In this document: positions 1 to 8,202 of the stretch, in pieces
How positions within the stretch are numbered: the first letter of the stretch is position 1
Layout of the letters: the number at the start of each line of letters is the position of its first letter
Assembly: GCA_036803025.1 (NCBI GenBank)
Contig: DAIRVC010000045.1
Coordinates: 1-17,184 of the forward strand
Source: DAIRVC01 sp036803025
GTDB lineage: Bacteria; Chloroflexota; Anaerolineae; Anaerolineales; E44-bin32
Length of the DNA stretch: 17,184 nucleotides
Reading direction: 5' to 3'
Notes under the pieces: model-generated
The model's input: the letters and a program-made list of their open reading frames with translations, nothing else
What the model was told of the DNA's origin: nothing
The model's database searches: none
Translations under genes and position numbers: made by a program

Positions 1-40
1 CCGGGCGCCTGCGCGCCGGCCATTACGGAGGAGGAGCAAG

Positions 41-1771
41 ATGATTACTGCGCGCTTCACCCGCTGCGTGCCCGCCCTGGTCGTACTGGCGCTGATCCTG
101 ACGGCCTGCGGAGGTGCGGCCAGCCCGACACCCGAAGAGCCCGCCTCAACCGAGGCGCCGGTCACCGAGCCGGCCGCCGAACCGGTCGTACTGCGCATCG
201 GCATGTCGGGCTCACCGGACTCGCGCAACCCGGGGAACGCCTGGCTGACGGAAGCATTCGACCTGATCGAGCTGGTCTACGACGCGCTGGTGTACATCGA
301 TTTCTCCGGCAACTACCACCCCGAGCTGGCCGAATCGTGGACGGTGTCGGATGACGGCCTGACATACACTTTCACGCTTCGCGCAGGGGCGATGTTCTCG
401 GATGGCACGCCGGTGACCGCCGACGATGTCGTCTTCTCGCTCCTGGCCTACCGCGATTGGGGTGACTTTGGCTACCTGAGCGGCTACGCCAGCTATTTCG
501 CCGATGCCCAGGCTCCCGATCCGCAGACTGTCGTGCTCACGCTAAGCACACCGATCGGGAATTTGGAAAGCCAGCTGCTGTTCTGCTACATCCTGCCCAA
601 GCACATCTGGGAGCCCTTCGCCGGGGACGTGGAGGCGGCGGTGGCTTTCGAGAACGCCGAGATGGTCGGCTCCGGGCCTTTCCGCCTGGCGGAGTTCCGC
701 CAGGGCGAGTTCTACCGCCTGGAGGCGAATCATGACCACTACCTCAATCCGCCCGTGATCGATGAGGTCATCTTCCAGACTTACGCCAACCAGGACGCTT
801 TGGTGCAGGCGCTGCGCGCCGGCGAACTGGACATGATCACCGAGCTTCCGGCGACGGTCGTGCCGGCTCTGCGCGGCGAGGCCGACATCGTCGTGGCGGC
901 TGGATCGAGCCGCTCTCTGCGCGACTACATCTTCAACCTGAGCACACCCGATACCTGTCCGGTCGACGAGGGCGGGGTCTGCTCCGGACATCCGGCGCTG
1001 CGCGATCGGATCGTGCGGCAGGCGATGGCGCACGCCGTGGACAAGCAGCAGATCATCGACGTGGCCGAGCTTGGGCTGGCCACCCCCGGCATCGGCCTGG
1101 TGCCGGTCGCCCTGGGAGATTTCTTCAACAGCAGCCTGGTGGACTACACCTTCGACCTGGCGCTGGCCAACCAGATGCTGGACGAGGCCGGCTACATCGA
1201 CACCGACAACGACGGGATCCGGGAGTGCCCGGCCCAGATGGACTGCGGCGGACGCCAGCTCGACATCGTCATGCAGATCCCCTCCGACATCGGCAGCGGC
1301 CCGCGCGAGGCCGAGCTCCTGGCCGGGTGGTGGTCGCAGATCGGGATACGGATGACCCCTCAGGTGCTCGAGCCGGATACGGTCACGGCCAACTGCTGCC
1401 CCGCCTTCGACTTCGATATGATGCTGTGGGGCTGGAGCAGCGATCCCGATCCGTCCTTCATCTTGAGCGTGCTGAACAGCGCCGAGATCCCCACCGGGCT
1501 GAGCGAGGCGGCCTACAACAACCCGGACTACGATGCGCTCTACGCAGCGCAGACCGCTGAGCTGGATCATGCTGCCCGCGTCGGCCAGGTCCATGAGATG
1601 CAGCGCATGATGCTCGAGGACCTGCCCTACATCATCCCCTACTATCAGCAGGAGGTGCAGGCCTACAGGACCGACCGCTTCGCCGGCTGGCCGCTCCCCG
1701 CCGAGGGATCGGGCGATATCCTGTATCTGCAGGACCCCATTTCCCTCACGCTCATCCAGCCCGTGCAGTAG
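41..1771 (+). CDS. ABC transporter substrate-binding lipoprotein, family 5 (peptide/nickel type)
   Basis: Extracytoplasmic solute receptor for the importer encoded just downstream; oligopeptides or a related solute are likely, but the sequence does not fix the ligand. The 576-residue product starts with a lipoprotein signal peptide: Arg/Lys-poor n-region, hydrophobic core, then the lipobox LTAC with Cys23, followed by a Thr/Pro/Glu-rich tether (about 28-48). The mature part has the SBP_bac_5 pattern: residues 94-102 (PELAESWTV), the LTYTFTLR segment at 107-114, and DGTPVTADDVVFS at 121-133. The start is supported by a very strong purine-rich ribosome site (GGAGGAGGAG) just upstream. Odd features are an Asp-rich DTDNDG loop (387-392), which looks like a calcium-binding loop, and several cysteines in the exported part (Cys182, 306, 314, 396, 402, 452, 453). 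Family assignment is firm; substrate is not. Confidence 0.95.
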   Translation: MITARFTRCVPALVVLALILTACGGAASPTPEEPASTEAPVTEPAAEPVVLRIGMSGSPDSRNPGNAWLTEAFDLIELVYDALVYIDFSGNYHPELAESWTVSDDGLTYTFTLRAGAMFSDGTPVTADDVVFSLLAYRDWGDFGYLSGYASYFADAQAPDPQTVVLTLSTPIGNLESQLLFCYILPKHIWEPFAGDVEAAVAFENAEMVGSGPFRLAEFRQGEFYRLEANHDHYLNPPVIDEVIFQTYANQDALVQALRAGELDMITELPATVVPALRGEADIVVAAGSSRSLRDYIFNLSTPDTCPVDEGGVCSGHPALRDRIVRQAMAHAVDKQQIIDVAELGLATPGIGLVPVALGDFFNSSLVDYTFDLALANQMLDEAGYIDTDNDGIRECPAQMDCGGRQLDIVMQIPSDIGSGPREAELLAGWWSQIGIRMTPQVLEPDTVTANCCPAFDFDMMLWGWSSDPDPSFILSVLNSAEIPTGLSEAAYNNPDYDALYAAQTAELDHAARVGQVHEMQRMMLEDLPYIIPYYQQEVQAYRTDRFAGWPLPAEGSGDILYLQDPISLTLIQPVQ

Positions 1772-1791
1772 CCTGACCCAGGTATCCGAAA

Positions 1792-1819
1792 GCAGGGGCG
1801 GCCCTCGGGCCGCCCCTGC
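1792..1819 (+). promoter_or_regulatory. 12-bp GC hairpin between binding-protein and permease genes
   Basis: A perfect inverted repeat pairs 1792-1803 with 1808-1819 around a CTCG loop (1804-1807). It lies 20 nt after the binding-protein stop and ends 14 nt before the permease GTG. No T-tract follows, so it is not a classic intrinsic terminator. Such intercistronic hairpins in importer operons (malE-malF is the known case) stabilise the upstream message or limit read-through, so the binding protein is made in excess. That role here is inferred from position. Confidence 0.7.
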
Positions 1820-1833
1820 ACAATGGTGCCGTC

Positions 1834-2835
1834 GTGCAGCGACGCGACTACCTGATCAAGAAGACCGCCTGGTCGATCCTGACCATCGTCTTCGTCCTCA
1901 TCCTGAACTTCTTCCTGTTTCGCATCCTTCCCGGCGATCCGACCACCGCGATCGCCAAGGATCCCCGCCTGACCGCCGAGGCCCGCCAGGCGCTACAGGT
2001 GCGCTTCGGCCTGGATAGGCCGCTGCTCCTTAACCTGGAAGGCGGAAGCCTGTTCGACAGTCAGTTCTTCGCCTATGTCACGCGTCTGGCGCAGGCCGAC
2101 CTCGGCATCTCTTTCAACTTCAACCGGCCGGTTGCCGATCTCCTCGGCGAACGACTGCTCAACACCGTCCTGCTCGTTATGGGCGGCCAACTGCTGTCGA
2201 TCGTCCTGGGCGTCGGGCTGGGCCTAATCTCGGCCTGGAAGAGCCGCACGGCTTTCGATGTGGGCGCGATCACGTTCTCGTTGGCGGCCTGGTCGCTGCC
2301 CACCTTTTGGCTCGGCATCATCCTGCTCATTCTGGGCAGCTCATACCTGGGATTGCCTACCGCCGGCCGCGAGACGGTCGGCATGGACTACGCCGGCTGG
2401 TGGGACCAATGGCGCGACATCGGCCGGCACCTGCTGCTGCCGACCATCACCTTCACGATCGTCCTGCTCGGCGAGTACATGCTCATCATGCGCAGTTCGG
2501 TGCTGGAGATCCTGTCGGAGGACTACATCCTGACGGCCAAGGCCAAGGGGCTCAGCCACCTGCAAGTGCTGTGGGGCCACGCGCTTCGCAACGCGCTCCT
2601 GCCGGTCGTGACGCTTATCGCGCTCAACCTGGGCTTCACGGTCTCCGGGGCGATCCAGGTCGAGACGGTCTTCTCCTGGCCCGGACTGGGAAGCATGATC
2701 TTCGATGCCGTCCGACGCCAGGACTATCCGGTCCTGCAGGGCGCCTTCCTGTTGATCGCTGTCAGCGTCGTCCTGGCCAACCTGGTCGCCGATCTGATCT
2801 ACAGCGTCCTCGACCCTCGGGTGAAATCGGCATGA
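1834..2835 (+). CDS. ABC transporter permease, DppB/OppB type
   Basis: First transmembrane subunit of the importer. The 333-residue protein opens with the family-typical N-terminus (QRRDYLIKK), a first membrane helix near 13-30 and the ILPGDPT motif around residue 31, then a periplasmic stretch before about five more helices. The EAA cytoplasmic loop that contacts the ATPases is visible near 229-250 (EDYILTAKAKGLS followed by a conserved LRNALLP). GTG at 1834 is the only start in this frame that preserves the family N-terminus; the ATG at 1823 is out of frame. No clear Shine-Dalgarno sequence lies in the 14 nt between the intercistronic hairpin and the GTG, so initiation may be weak or coupled. 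The stop overlaps the next start by 4 nt (ATGA), which implies translational coupling. Confidence 0.93.
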   Translation: MQRRDYLIKKTAWSILTIVFVLILNFFLFRILPGDPTTAIAKDPRLTAEARQALQVRFGLDRPLLLNLEGGSLFDSQFFAYVTRLAQADLGISFNFNRPVADLLGERLLNTVLLVMGGQLLSIVLGVGLGLISAWKSRTAFDVGAITFSLAAWSLPTFWLGIILLILGSSYLGLPTAGRETVGMDYAGWWDQWRDIGRHLLLPTITFTIVLLGEYMLIMRSSVLEILSEDYILTAKAKGLSHLQVLWGHALRNALLPVVTLIALNLGFTVSGAIQVETVFSWPGLGSMIFDAVRRQDYPVLQGAFLLIAVSVVLANLVADLIYSVLDPRVKSA

Positions 2836-3827
2836 TCACGCCGCCGCCAGAGCCTCCGTCACGCGACGCCCCGACGGCCTCCGCTCAGTTCAAGCAGCGC
2901 TCCTTGCGCATGCGTCAGGATCTGGCCGGCATGCTCGCCCAATTGCGGCGAAGTCCGCTGGGCGTGGTCGGAGCGATCATGCTCGGCCTGGCGCTGATCG
3001 CGGCGACGTTCGCCCCCTGGCTGGCCCCCTACGACCCCGAGCAATCGATCCACGTCACGATCGAGGACATCTACGCCCGCCCGAGCGCCGAGCACATTCT
3101 GGGCACCGATGACGGGGGCAAGGATGTGCTGAGCGCATTCATCTTCGGGTCGCGTGTCTCGCTGCTGGTCGGCTTCTCGGCCTCGCTGATTTCGATGTTC
3201 ATCGGCGGGGCGGTGGGGTTGGTGGCCGGCTTCTACGGCGGGCGTATCGGGAACGCGCTCATGCGCCTGACCGACATCTTCCTGGTCATCCCGGATCTGC
3301 CGCTGATGATCGTCATCGTCGCCATGGTCGGCCCGAGCTTGTGGAACATCATCCTGGTGATCGGGATCCTGGGTTGGACCGGGACGGCGCGCATGGTGCG
3401 CGCGCAGGCGCTGAGCCTGAAGGAGCGCCAGTTCGTGCTGCGGGCACGCGCTCTGGGCGCCGGCAACTTCCACATCCTGCGCAGACACATCTTCCCCCTG
3501 GTCCTGCCGCTGATGGTGGCCAACACCGTCCTGGTCATCTCCCTGTCGATCCTATCCGAATCGACGTTGAGCTTTCTTGGATTGGGCGATCCGACGACGC
3601 TGAGTTGGGGGGGCATGCTCAACTTCGCCTTCACCCGCGGCGCGATCAGCGCCCGGGCGTGGTGGGCCCTGGTGGCGCCCGGACTGGGGATCGTCTGGGT
3701 GGTCCTGGCTTGTACACTGGTCGGCAACACGCTGGAGGAGGCCTTCAACCCGCGGCTGCAGAGCCATCATCTGCAGGGGGAGGACAAGATGATCGCCTCG
3801 CCCTCCCACATTCAGGCCGAGGGCTGA
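2832..3827 (+). CDS. ABC transporter permease, DppC/OppC type
   Basis: Second transmembrane subunit. The open frame runs back to 2307, but only ATG 2832, in the ATGA overlap with the first permease, gives the proper product of 331 residues. The N-terminus has a Pro-rich cytoplasmic stretch, then RRSPLGVVGAIML leading into the first helix and APWLAPYDP, all typical of the OppC N-terminal region. LGTDDGGKDVLS (about 95-106) and the EAA loop (LSLKERQFVLRARALGAG) are family signatures, as is SFLGLGDP near 248. About six membrane helices are expected. The C-terminus is slightly extended beyond the usual FNPRL end by about 22 polar residues. Only 6 nt separate it from the next gene, so it is co-transcribed with the ATPases. 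Confidence 0.94.
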   Translation: MITPPPEPPSRDAPTASAQFKQRSLRMRQDLAGMLAQLRRSPLGVVGAIMLGLALIAATFAPWLAPYDPEQSIHVTIEDIYARPSAEHILGTDDGGKDVLSAFIFGSRVSLLVGFSASLISMFIGGAVGLVAGFYGGRIGNALMRLTDIFLVIPDLPLMIVIVAMVGPSLWNIILVIGILGWTGTARMVRAQALSLKERQFVLRARALGAGNFHILRRHIFPLVLPLMVANTVLVISLSILSESTLSFLGLGDPTTLSWGGMLNFAFTRGAISARAWWALVAPGLGIVWVVLACTLVGNTLEEAFNPRLQSHHLQGEDKMIASPSHIQAEG

Positions 3828-3833
3828 CGCCCG

Positions 3834-4817
3834 ATGGAACGCGCCGAGACACCGCTGCTCGAGGTGCGCCACCTCTCCACCAACTTCGTCACGGACGAAG
3901 GCGTGTTCCGCGCCGTGGAGGATCTCAGCTTCCAGCTGCGGCGCGGGGAGTTCCTCGGCCTGGTGGGCGAAAGCGGCTGCGGGAAGACCACGGCCATGCT
4001 GAGCGTCCTGCGGCTCCTTCCGGCGGCCGGCCGCATTGTCTCCGGGGAAGTCCTTCTGGAGGGGGAGGACATCCTCAAGCTGGATGCGGCCGAAATGCGC
4101 CGGATGCGTTGGCGCAAGATGTCGATCATCTTCCAGGGGGCGATGAACGCGCTCAACCCGGTGCGTAACGTGGGCGACCAGATCGCTGAGGCGCTGGTGC
4201 TGCACGACATGGCGCCGAGTCGCCGCCGGGCCGCCGCCCGCGTGGGCGAGCTGCTCGAGCTGGTCGGCATCGATGCCGACCGTGCCGATCAGTTCCCGCA
4301 CCAGTATTCGGGCGGGATGCGTCAGCGGGCGATGATCGCCATGGCGCTGGCCTGCAGCCCTCAGGTCGTCATCGCCGATGAGCCGACCACTGCTCTGGAT
4401 GTCATGATCCAGGCCCAGATACTCGAACTGCTGGAGCGCCTGCAGCGCGAACTGGGGCTGTCGGTGATCCTCGTCACCCATGATCTGAGCGTCGTGGCCG
4501 AGGTGTGTCACGACGTGCTGGTGATGTATGGGGGCGTCCTGGCCGAGTACGCCACGGTCGACGAGATCTACAACGAGCCCTTGCATCCCTACACTCGCCT
4601 GTTGCTGGAGGCCTTCCCCGACCTGAGCCGCCCGGATGAGCGCATGATCTCGATCCCCGGGCAGCCGCCGCGCCTGAACGACCTGCCGGCAGGCTGCCGC
4701 TTCGCGCCGCGCTGCCCGATGGTGATCGATCGCTGTCGCCTCGAACCGCCTCCCGTGCGGCAGGTCCGCCCGGGCCGCTGGGCGACCTGCCACCGCATCG
4801 ACGAGGCGGGCACGTGA
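3834..4817 (+). CDS. ABC transporter ATP-binding protein, DppD/OppD type
   Basis: First ATPase subunit (327 residues). Motifs run in order: Walker A GESGCGKT (45-52), Q-loop Gln101, signature YSGGMRQR (158-165), Walker B VVIADEP (178-184) and switch His216, all intact, so it should hydrolyse ATP. After the nucleotide-binding domain lies the oligopeptide-transporter C-terminal extension with the TRLLLEAFP segment and a cysteine motif (Cys288-x5-Cys294-x6-Cys301, then Cys319). A GAGGGC ribosome site lies at the end of the previous gene. The stop overlaps the next GTG by 4 nt. The DppD rather than DppF assignment rests on gene order and the C-terminal region; the heterodimer partner is the next gene. 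Confidence 0.95.
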   Translation: MERAETPLLEVRHLSTNFVTDEGVFRAVEDLSFQLRRGEFLGLVGESGCGKTTAMLSVLRLLPAAGRIVSGEVLLEGEDILKLDAAEMRRMRWRKMSIIFQGAMNALNPVRNVGDQIAEALVLHDMAPSRRRAAARVGELLELVGIDADRADQFPHQYSGGMRQRAMIAMALACSPQVVIADEPTTALDVMIQAQILELLERLQRELGLSVILVTHDLSVVAEVCHDVLVMYGGVLAEYATVDEIYNEPLHPYTRLLLEAFPDLSRPDERMISIPGQPPRLNDLPAGCRFAPRCPMVIDRCRLEPPPVRQVRPGRWATCHRIDEAGT

Positions 4818-5950
4818 GCGCCGCGCTCCCGGCCGGCGACGCCGGAATCCGCCCGGCGGCGGACACGGTCCTCGAGGTCGAAGGGCTGTTCAAGCACTTT
4901 CCGCTGCCGCGCGGTCTGCTGGGCGCGCTGCTCGGCCGGCCGGGCCGGGTCGTCCACGCCGTCGACGGCGTGTCCTTCACCCTGGCGCGCGGCGAGATCC
5001 TGGCCCTGGTCGGGGAGAGCGGATGCGGGAAGACGACCACCGCGCTGGCGCTGATGGGGCTGCAGCCGGCCAGCGCCGGCTCGATCCGATTCAACGGCCA
5101 GGATGTGACCCACCTGAGCGAGCATCCGGGCGGCGTACCCCGGGCGATGGTGGCGGCGCTGGACGGCGCCGCCTACCGGCGTGAACCCTCCGTGGCCCCG
5201 GCGCTGACACTCAAACGCCTGCGCCGGCAGATCCAGATGGTCTTCCAGGACCCGTACGAGTCCCTCAATCCGCGTGCCACAGTGTACGAGGCCGTCGCCG
5301 AGCCGCTCGAGGTGCACGGATTGGAGCAAGACCGCGAGAGCCGGCTGAACCGCGTGCGCGGCGCCCTGGAGGACGCCGGCCTGAAGCCGGCCCAGGCGTA
5401 CCTGAACCGGCTTCCGCACGAGCTGTCGGGGGGGCAGCGCCAACGCGTCGTCATCGCCGGCGCGCTGGTGCTCGAGCCGAGCCTGCTCATCGCCGACGAA
5501 CCGGTGAGTATGCTGGACGTCTCCATTCGGGCCGAGATCCTGAACCTGCTAGACGAGCTGCGCAGCCGGCGCGGCATCTCGATCCTGTATATCACCCACG
5601 ATCTGGGGACGGCGGCGTGCTTCACCGACCGGATCGCGGTCATGTACCTGGGACGCATCGTCGAGATCGGGCCGACGCGGCGCGTGCTGGCCGATCCGCA
5701 GCACCCGTATACGCGCGCCTTGCTCTCGGTTGTGCCGGTCCCGAACCCGCGGCTGCGGCGCACGCGCCAGATCCTGGGAGGTGAGACTCCCAATCCGATC
5801 GATCTGCCGCGCGGCTGCCGCTTCCGCCCGCGCTGTCCCGTGGCCGTCGAGCGCTGCGCGGAGGTCGACCCGAGTCTGACGCCGCTCGGCGACGGCCACG
5901 AGGCGGCCTGTCTGCTGCTGGACGGCGCACGGCTTCTGAATAGCGCCTGA
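4814..5950 (+). CDS. ABC transporter ATP-binding protein, DppF/OppF type
   Basis: Second ATPase subunit (378 residues), starting at a GTG within the GTGA overlap. Walker A GESGCGKT (67-74), Q-loop Gln145 followed by DPYESLNPR, signature LSGGQRQR (204-211), Walker B LLIADEP (224-230) and switch His262 are all present. The DEPVSMLDVSIRAEIL continuation is characteristic of the DppF side. Residues 102-132 are an insertion of about 25-30 residues between DVTHLS and the LKRLRRQIQ segment, where related ATPases have only a short loop. The C-terminal extension carries Cys335-x5-Cys341-x6-Cys348 and Cys366, matching the cysteine pattern of the preceding ATPase. It is the last gene of the importer operon; no strong hairpin follows its stop. 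Confidence 0.95.
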   Translation: MSAALPAGDAGIRPAADTVLEVEGLFKHFPLPRGLLGALLGRPGRVVHAVDGVSFTLARGEILALVGESGCGKTTTALALMGLQPASAGSIRFNGQDVTHLSEHPGGVPRAMVAALDGAAYRREPSVAPALTLKRLRRQIQMVFQDPYESLNPRATVYEAVAEPLEVHGLEQDRESRLNRVRGALEDAGLKPAQAYLNRLPHELSGGQRQRVVIAGALVLEPSLLIADEPVSMLDVSIRAEILNLLDELRSRRGISILYITHDLGTAACFTDRIAVMYLGRIVEIGPTRRVLADPQHPYTRALLSVVPVPNPRLRRTRQILGGETPNPIDLPRGCRFRPRCPVAVERCAEVDPSLTPLGDGHEAACLLLDGARLLNSA

Positions 5951-5985
5951 GGCGGGGCGAACCCTTATGTTGGGAGTGACGCAGG

Positions 5986-6615
5986 ATGCCAGACAAGTAT
6001 CTGCAGAGTCTGCTCGGCTCAAGTGAGGAGGTCATTCTGGTCACCCGACAGCACTGGCTGCGGCTGCTGCGGGCGATCGGGCTGGAGGTGTTGCTGGCGG
6101 CCGCCCTGCTGGTCGTCGTCAGCTTGCTTGTGCCGGCCTTCCCGCCCATCGTGGGCGCCTACCTTCTCCTGGCGATTCCGCTCGGGAGCCTGGTCCTCGA
6201 AATCCTGGGCTGGTGGAACCGCAAGTCCGTGGTCACCAGCCGACGGGTGATCAAGGTCAGCGGCGTGGTCAACAAGAACGTGATCGACTCGTCGCTGGAG
6301 AAGGTCAACGACGTCAAGATGGAGCAGTCATTCTTCGGGCGTCTGTTCGAGTACGGTGACGTGGAGATCCTGACCGCCAGCGAGTTGGCTGTCAACCGGT
6401 TCGAGTTCATCGCCGACCCGATCCATTTCAAGACGGCCATGCTGAACGCCAAAGAGAAGATGGGATACGATGAAATCGGGGCAGGCGGCCCGCGCCCGCC
6501 GGCCGCCGAGGACGTGCCCGCCATGATCGCCCGCCTCGATCACCTGCGCCAGCAGGGTGCGCTGACCGAAGAAGAGTTCCAGACCAAGAAGCGCGAGCTG
6601 CTGGCCAAGCTGTGA
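5986..6615 (+). CDS. Membrane-anchored bPH_2 domain protein with C-terminal SHOCT motif
   Basis: A 209-residue membrane protein of unknown role. Two hydrophobic segments (about 29-50 and 55-75) form a hairpin anchor, leaving both ends on the cytoplasmic side. Residues about 76-155 match the bacterial pleckstrin-homology-like (bPH_2, YdbS-like) fold: WWNRKSVVTSRRVIKVSGVV followed by a Leu-Glu-Lys-Val-Asn-Asp-Val segment, then FGRLFEYGDVEI. The last 30 residues (IARLDHLRQQGALTEEEFQ and on) are a short SHOCT motif, which is common at the ends of bacterial membrane proteins and likely mediates oligomerisation. GGGAG at 5972-5976 supports the ATG. It lies 35 nt after the importer operon and could be a separate unit. 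I can give domain identity but not a biochemical function. Confidence 0.85.
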   Translation: MPDKYLQSLLGSSEEVILVTRQHWLRLLRAIGLEVLLAAALLVVVSLLVPAFPPIVGAYLLLAIPLGSLVLEILGWWNRKSVVTSRRVIKVSGVVNKNVIDSSLEKVNDVKMEQSFFGRLFEYGDVEILTASELAVNRFEFIADPIHFKTAMLNAKEKMGYDEIGAGGPRPPAAEDVPAMIARLDHLRQQGALTEEEFQTKKRELLAKL

Positions 6616-6667
6616 CCTGGTCTGCTTTCCAGACTCCCGAGCCTGCGTTTACGAGCGAGGTGCCCGG

Positions 6668-8038
6668 ATGACAACTTCCCCTGCGGCGACGATCAATGAC
6701 AAGCGTGAGATCCGCGGCTGGGCGATGTACGACTGGGCCAATTCGGCCTTCAGCACGACCGTCGGCACGGTCTTCCTGGGGCCGTATCTGGCCTCGCTGG
6801 CGGCCGAGGTGGCCGCCGGGTTTTCCGACGGCATGGCCCGCCTGGGCTCCATACCCATTGCCCCGGATTCCTTCCTGCCGTACTGCGTCTCCATCTCCGT
6901 CGGACTCCAGGTTCTGTTCCTGCCCATCCTGGGCGCCATCGCCGACTACTCGCATCTGCGCAAGGAGATGATGCGGCTCTTCGCCACGATCGGCGCCCTG
7001 GCCACCATCGGCCTGTTCGCCGTGACGGCTCCGTTGTGGTGGCTGGGCGGCCTGCTGTTCATCATCGCCAACCTGGCTTTCGGCGCAGCCATGGTCTTCT
7101 ACAACTCCTATCTTCCCGATATCGCCAGCGAAGACCAGCGCGACCGGGTCTCCTCGTATGGCTGGGCGATGGGCTACCTGGGTGGCGGCCTGTTGCTGGT
7201 CTTGAACCTGGTCTTCTATCTCATGCGAGAGAAGCTGGGGGTACCGACCGGCCTGGCGGTGCGCATCAATCTGGCTTCGGCCGGAGTGTGGTGGCTGGGC
7301 TGGTCGTTCCTGACCTGGACGCGCCTGCAGCCGCGGCATGCCCGCCGGCCCCTGCCACCAGGGCAGACCTACGCCGGCGTCGGCTTCAAGCAGTTGGGCA
7401 AGACGCTGCGGGAACTGCGCAACTTCCCGGAGACGCTCAAGTACCTGCTGGCCTATTTCCTGTACAACGACGGCATCCAGACCGTCATCGCCGTATCGGC
7501 CACGTTCGCCGCTGCGCCGCTGCTGCGCGGCGGGCTGGAGGTCGACCAGTCCACGTTGACGATGGTCATTCTGATGATCCAGTTCGTGGCCTTCGGCGGG
7601 GCGCTGTTCTGGGGCAAGCTGGCCAAGTGGGTCGGGGCGAAGAACTCGATCCTGATCAGCCTGGTGATTTGGGCCGGGGTGGTGATCTATGCCTACTTCG
7701 GCTTGCGCGGCGACACGCGCGTGCTTGAGTTCTGGATCCTGGGCGGCTTTATCGCCCTGGTGATGGGCGGGAGCCAGGCGATCAGCCGCAGCCTGTTCGC
7801 CCAGATGATCCCGGAGGGCAGGGAGGCGGAGTTCTACTCGTTCTACGAAGTCAGTGAGCGGGGGACGTCCTGGATCGGGCCGTTGCTCTTCGGGGTGATG
7901 AATCAGGCCTTCGGCAGCCTGCGCCCGGCGATCCTGTCACTGATCTTCTTCTTTGTCATGGGGTTGATCATCCTGCCGTTCGTCAACGTCCGCAAGGCGA
8001 TCGAGGACGTCAAAGCCTATCGGGCAGAGACGAGCTAG
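6668..8038 (+). CDS. MFS transporter, UMF1 (Atg22-like) family
   Basis: A 456-residue polytopic membrane protein with roughly a dozen hydrophobic segments. The opening GWAMYDWANSAFSTTVG (17-33) is the hallmark of the UMF1 family, related to the yeast vacuolar amino-acid effluxer Atg22. Also typical are YNSYLPDIA near 150, DRVSSYGWAMGYLGGG after it, and GGSQAISRSLFAQMIPEGREAEFYSFYE in the second half. Bacterial members are uncharacterised, and export of amino acids or other small metabolites is only a guess. A GCGAGG ribosome site 7 nt before ATG supports the start. It sits 52 nt after the bPH_2 gene on the same strand and may be co-transcribed. Its 3' end faces dcd convergently. Confidence 0.9.
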   Translation: MTTSPAATINDKREIRGWAMYDWANSAFSTTVGTVFLGPYLASLAAEVAAGFSDGMARLGSIPIAPDSFLPYCVSISVGLQVLFLPILGAIADYSHLRKEMMRLFATIGALATIGLFAVTAPLWWLGGLLFIIANLAFGAAMVFYNSYLPDIASEDQRDRVSSYGWAMGYLGGGLLLVLNLVFYLMREKLGVPTGLAVRINLASAGVWWLGWSFLTWTRLQPRHARRPLPPGQTYAGVGFKQLGKTLRELRNFPETLKYLLAYFLYNDGIQTVIAVSATFAAAPLLRGGLEVDQSTLTMVILMIQFVAFGGALFWGKLAKWVGAKNSILISLVIWAGVVIYAYFGLRGDTRVLEFWILGGFIALVMGGSQAISRSLFAQMIPEGREAEFYSFYEVSERGTSWIGPLLFGVMNQAFGSLRPAILSLIFFFVMGLIILPFVNVRKAIEDVKAYRAETS

Positions 8039-8100
8039 CCGGTCGACTCGGGGCGCTGATCGGTCCGACGGGACGCCAGGCTGAGCGCGTGACCGCGAAG

Positions 8101-8130
8101 GTGTGCCGGGGTCAGGCGACCCCGGCACAC
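8101..8130. terminator. Bidirectional hairpin, 13-bp perfect stem
   Basis: Bases 8101-8113 (GTGTGCCGGGGTC) pair perfectly with 8118-8130 around an AGGC loop. It lies between convergent genes, so it can act on both transcripts. It has no T-tract on either side, so if it terminates transcription it does so without the usual U-run. Read-through into antisense dcd or UMF1 would be blocked by it. Confidence 0.6.
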
Positions 8131-8202
8131 TCGCGCTCGCAGGTCAGCCGAGGGTTGCCGTATACCGCGCACGCGAGGGGATTGGAGTCTCGCAGGCGAT
8201 GC

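Noticed and set aside
542..1594. 350-codon open frame antisense to the binding protein
   Set aside because: Composition-driven shadow; no ribosome site or recognisable domain, and the sense strand has full family signatures.
2307..2831. N-terminal extension of the second permease frame, 175 codons upstream of ATG 2832
   Set aside because: It lies wholly inside the first permease gene in another frame, is low-complexity Arg/Pro/Gly-rich, and the permease N-terminus begins at 2832 with an ATGA overlap.
3552..4793. 413-codon open frame antisense to the permease and ATPase genes
   Set aside because: It spans two convincing sense genes and encodes Arg/His/Gln-rich sequence with no recognisable motif.
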